From Xanthomonas hortorum pv. pelargonii (GTDB lineage Bacteria; Pseudomonadota; Gammaproteobacteria; Xanthomonadales; Xanthomonadaceae): a DNA stretch of 64,000 nucleotides. The notes under the pieces were generated by a model that was not told where the DNA came from, did not search any database, and was given only the letters and a program-made list of their open reading frames with translations. Positions 62,768-64,000 of the stretch are shown piece by piece. Positions within the stretch are counted from its first letter, which is position 1. The number at the start of each line of letters is the position of its first letter. The stretch lies in NCBI RefSeq assembly GCF_024499015.1, contig NZ_CP098604.1:3596001-3660000 (forward strand), read 5' to 3'. A program made the position numbers and the translations under genes.

Positions 62768-62839
62768 AGCGCGCGCAGCAGTCGAGCAAATCCGCACAAA
62801 CGCCTAAACTGCTGCACACACCTTTGCAGCGGAGTTTCC

Positions 62840-63220
62840 ATGTCTCAGATCATCCATACCGACCAGGCGCCTGCCGCCATTGGCCCGTACTCGCAGGCCG
62901 TGCGTGCCGGCAACACGGTGTATTTCTCCGGGCAGATCCCGCTGGATCCGGCCACCGGCGAGATCGTGCCGGGTGACATCGGTGCGCAGGCGCGTCGCTG
63001 CTTCGACAACCTCAAGGCGGTGGCCGAAGCAGCCGGCGGCTCGCTCGACAAGATCGTGCGCCTGGGCCTGTACCTGACCGATCTCGGCCAGTTCGCCGCC
63101 GTCAACGCGGTGATGCAGGAGTATTTCCAGGCGCCGTTCCCCGCGCGTTCCACCATCGAAGTCTCCGGTCTGCCCAAGGGTGCCGGCTTCGAAGTCGATG
63201 CGGTGATGGTGCTCGAGTGA
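62840..63220 (+). CDS. ridA: RidA family 2-iminobutanoate/2-iminopropanoate deaminase
   Basis: A 126-residue cytoplasmic RidA that hydrolyses reactive enamine/imine intermediates from PLP enzymes. 'AIGPYSQAVRAGNTVYFSGQ' and 'FPARSTIEVSGLPKGAGFEV' (with the key Arg) are present. It has no signal peptide, in contrast to the secreted relative at 31541. It lies 72 bp after spoT, with recG following. Confidence 0.95.
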   Translation: MSQIIHTDQAPAAIGPYSQAVRAGNTVYFSGQIPLDPATGEIVPGDIGAQARRCFDNLKAVAEAAGGSLDKIVRLGLYLTDLGQFAAVNAVMQEYFQAPFPARSTIEVSGLPKGAGFEVDAVMVLE

Positions 63221-63250
63221 TCCAGTTCGACTGATCCGATTCGATCTGCC

Positions 63251-64000
63251 GTGCCACGCGCGCTCACCGTCACGCCGAGCCTGGCCGTTGCAGGCCAGGC
63301 ATCGCTGTCCAGCCTGCCCGGGGTCGGCCCGAAAGTGGCCGAGAAGTTCGCTGCGCGTGGCATTTTTACTTTGCAGGATCTGTGGCTGCATCTGCCGCTG
63401 CGTTACGAAGACCGCACGCGGCTGACCACGATCGCGCAGTTGCAGGGCGGCGTGCCGGCCCAGATCGAAGGCCGCGTCGATGCGATGGAGCGCGGCTTCC
63501 GCTTCCGGCCGGTGCTGCGGGTAGCGGTGTCGGACGACTCGCACGGCACTTTGGTGCTGCGCTTTTTCCATTTCCGCGCGGCCCAGGTGGCGCAGTTCGC
63601 GCCGGGCACGCGGGTGCGGGTGTTCGGCACGCCCAAGCCGGGGCAGAACGGTTGGGAAATCGTTCACCCCAGTTACCGTGTGCTGGCGGAGGGCGAAGAC
63701 GCCGGGCTGGGCGATAGCCTGGATCCGGTCTATCCGGTATTGGAGGGCGTTGGGCCGGCCACGCTGCGCAAGCTCATCGGCCAGGCGTTGGAGCGGCTGC
63801 CGCCGGAGGCCGCGCTGGAATTGCTGCCGCCGCATTGGCTGCAGGACGAACAACTGCCCTCCTTGCGTGAGGCGCTGCTGACCATGCATCGCCCGCCGGT
63901 CAACACCGACCCGCAGCAACTGCTCGCGGGCGGCCATCCGGCCCAGCAACGCCTGGCGATCGAGGAACTGCTGGCGCATCAACTCAGCCTGCGCCGCCAA
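63251..64000 (+). CDS. recG: ATP-dependent DNA helicase RecG (5' part, runs off the window)
   Basis: The first 250 codons of RecG, a branch-migration helicase for stalled forks. The start is a GTG at 63251 (VPRALTVTPSLAVAG). The N-terminal wedge/OB region is recognisable: 'LSSLPGVGPKVAEKFAARGI', 'LWLHLPLRYEDRTRLTTI', 'LRFFHFRAAQVAQF' and 'WEIVHPSYRV'. The helicase motifs lie beyond the window. No stop codon is in frame before 64000. Confidence 0.93.
   Translation, partial: MPRALTVTPSLAVAGQASLSSLPGVGPKVAEKFAARGIFTLQDLWLHLPLRYEDRTRLTTIAQLQGGVPAQIEGRVDAMERGFRFRPVLRVAVSDDSHGTLVLRFFHFRAAQVAQFAPGTRVRVFGTPKPGQNGWEIVHPSYRVLAEGEDAGLGDSLDPVYPVLEGVGPATLRKLIGQALERLPPEAALELLPPHWLQDEQLPSLREALLTMHRPPVNTDPQQLLAGGHPAQQRLAIEELLAHQLSLRRQ

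Noticed and set aside
60227..62797. An 856-codon minus-strand frame opposite spoT
   Set aside because: Antisense shadow of spoT; composition is of GC-frame type and no family is seen.

Overview
The window looks like a chromosomal segment of a Xanthomonas species (Gammaproteobacteria, Xanthomonadaceae). The evidence is the high GC content, three large TonB-dependent receptors, a PPi-dependent phosphofructokinase beside a proton-pumping pyrophosphatase, a protein made only of the XVIPCD secretion-signal domain, an IS1595/ISXo2-type insertion sequence, and short GATTCCC-rich spacer repeats next to start codons. I see no tRNA, rRNA, CRISPR, prophage or plasmid genes. Most of it is housekeeping backbone with a few accessory islands.

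Layout. 0.1-4 kb: an AraC regulator and a TonB-dependent receptor. 4-12 kb: an HDOD protein and a pyrophosphate-centred group (ppa, hppA, PPi-phosphofructokinase) next to adk, followed by a candidate small RNA. 12-19 kb: mpl, a Lon-substrate-binding-domain protein, a bestrophin-type channel, a DedA-PAP2-LssY membrane protein and a small kinase-like protein. 19-24 kb: a complete insertion sequence with intact 8-bp target duplication, a short-chain dehydrogenase and two tandem paralogous lipoproteins. 24-27 kb: a voltage-gated-type K+ channel with a C-terminal zinc ribbon, argD and a HAD hydrolase.

27-37 kb is the most distinctive island: TonB receptor, Tat-exported FAD amine oxidase, periplasmic cytochrome c, secreted RidA-like protein, Tat-exported HisC-like aminotransferase and azurin, all on one strand, ending against a convergent MalT-type LuxR regulator. 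I read it as a periplasmic amine or amino-compound oxidation pathway. This is inferred from content and order; the substrate is unknown.

37-50 kb: hemL, an Oar-like TonB receptor, thiE, rubredoxin, a SirB1-family protein, a DUF192 lipoprotein, rpiA, an EVE-domain protein, then the conserved fau-6S RNA-zapA and yecA-pepP locus. 50.5-58.2 kb: one long minus-strand run rph-VOC-rdgB-hemW-DUF1631-PilZ-pepQ-XVIPCD. 58.3-64 kb: yicC, gmk, rpoZ, spoT, ridA and the 5' part of recG, a classic gammaproteobacterial order.

Four intergenic regions, each between converging genes, hold a family of about 110-bp palindromic elements. There are two subtypes (A and B), repeatedly ordered A then B. They have a conserved core, and their long arms change in a compensated way from copy to copy. 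This repeat family and the 27-37 kb oxidation operon are the two things I would look at first.
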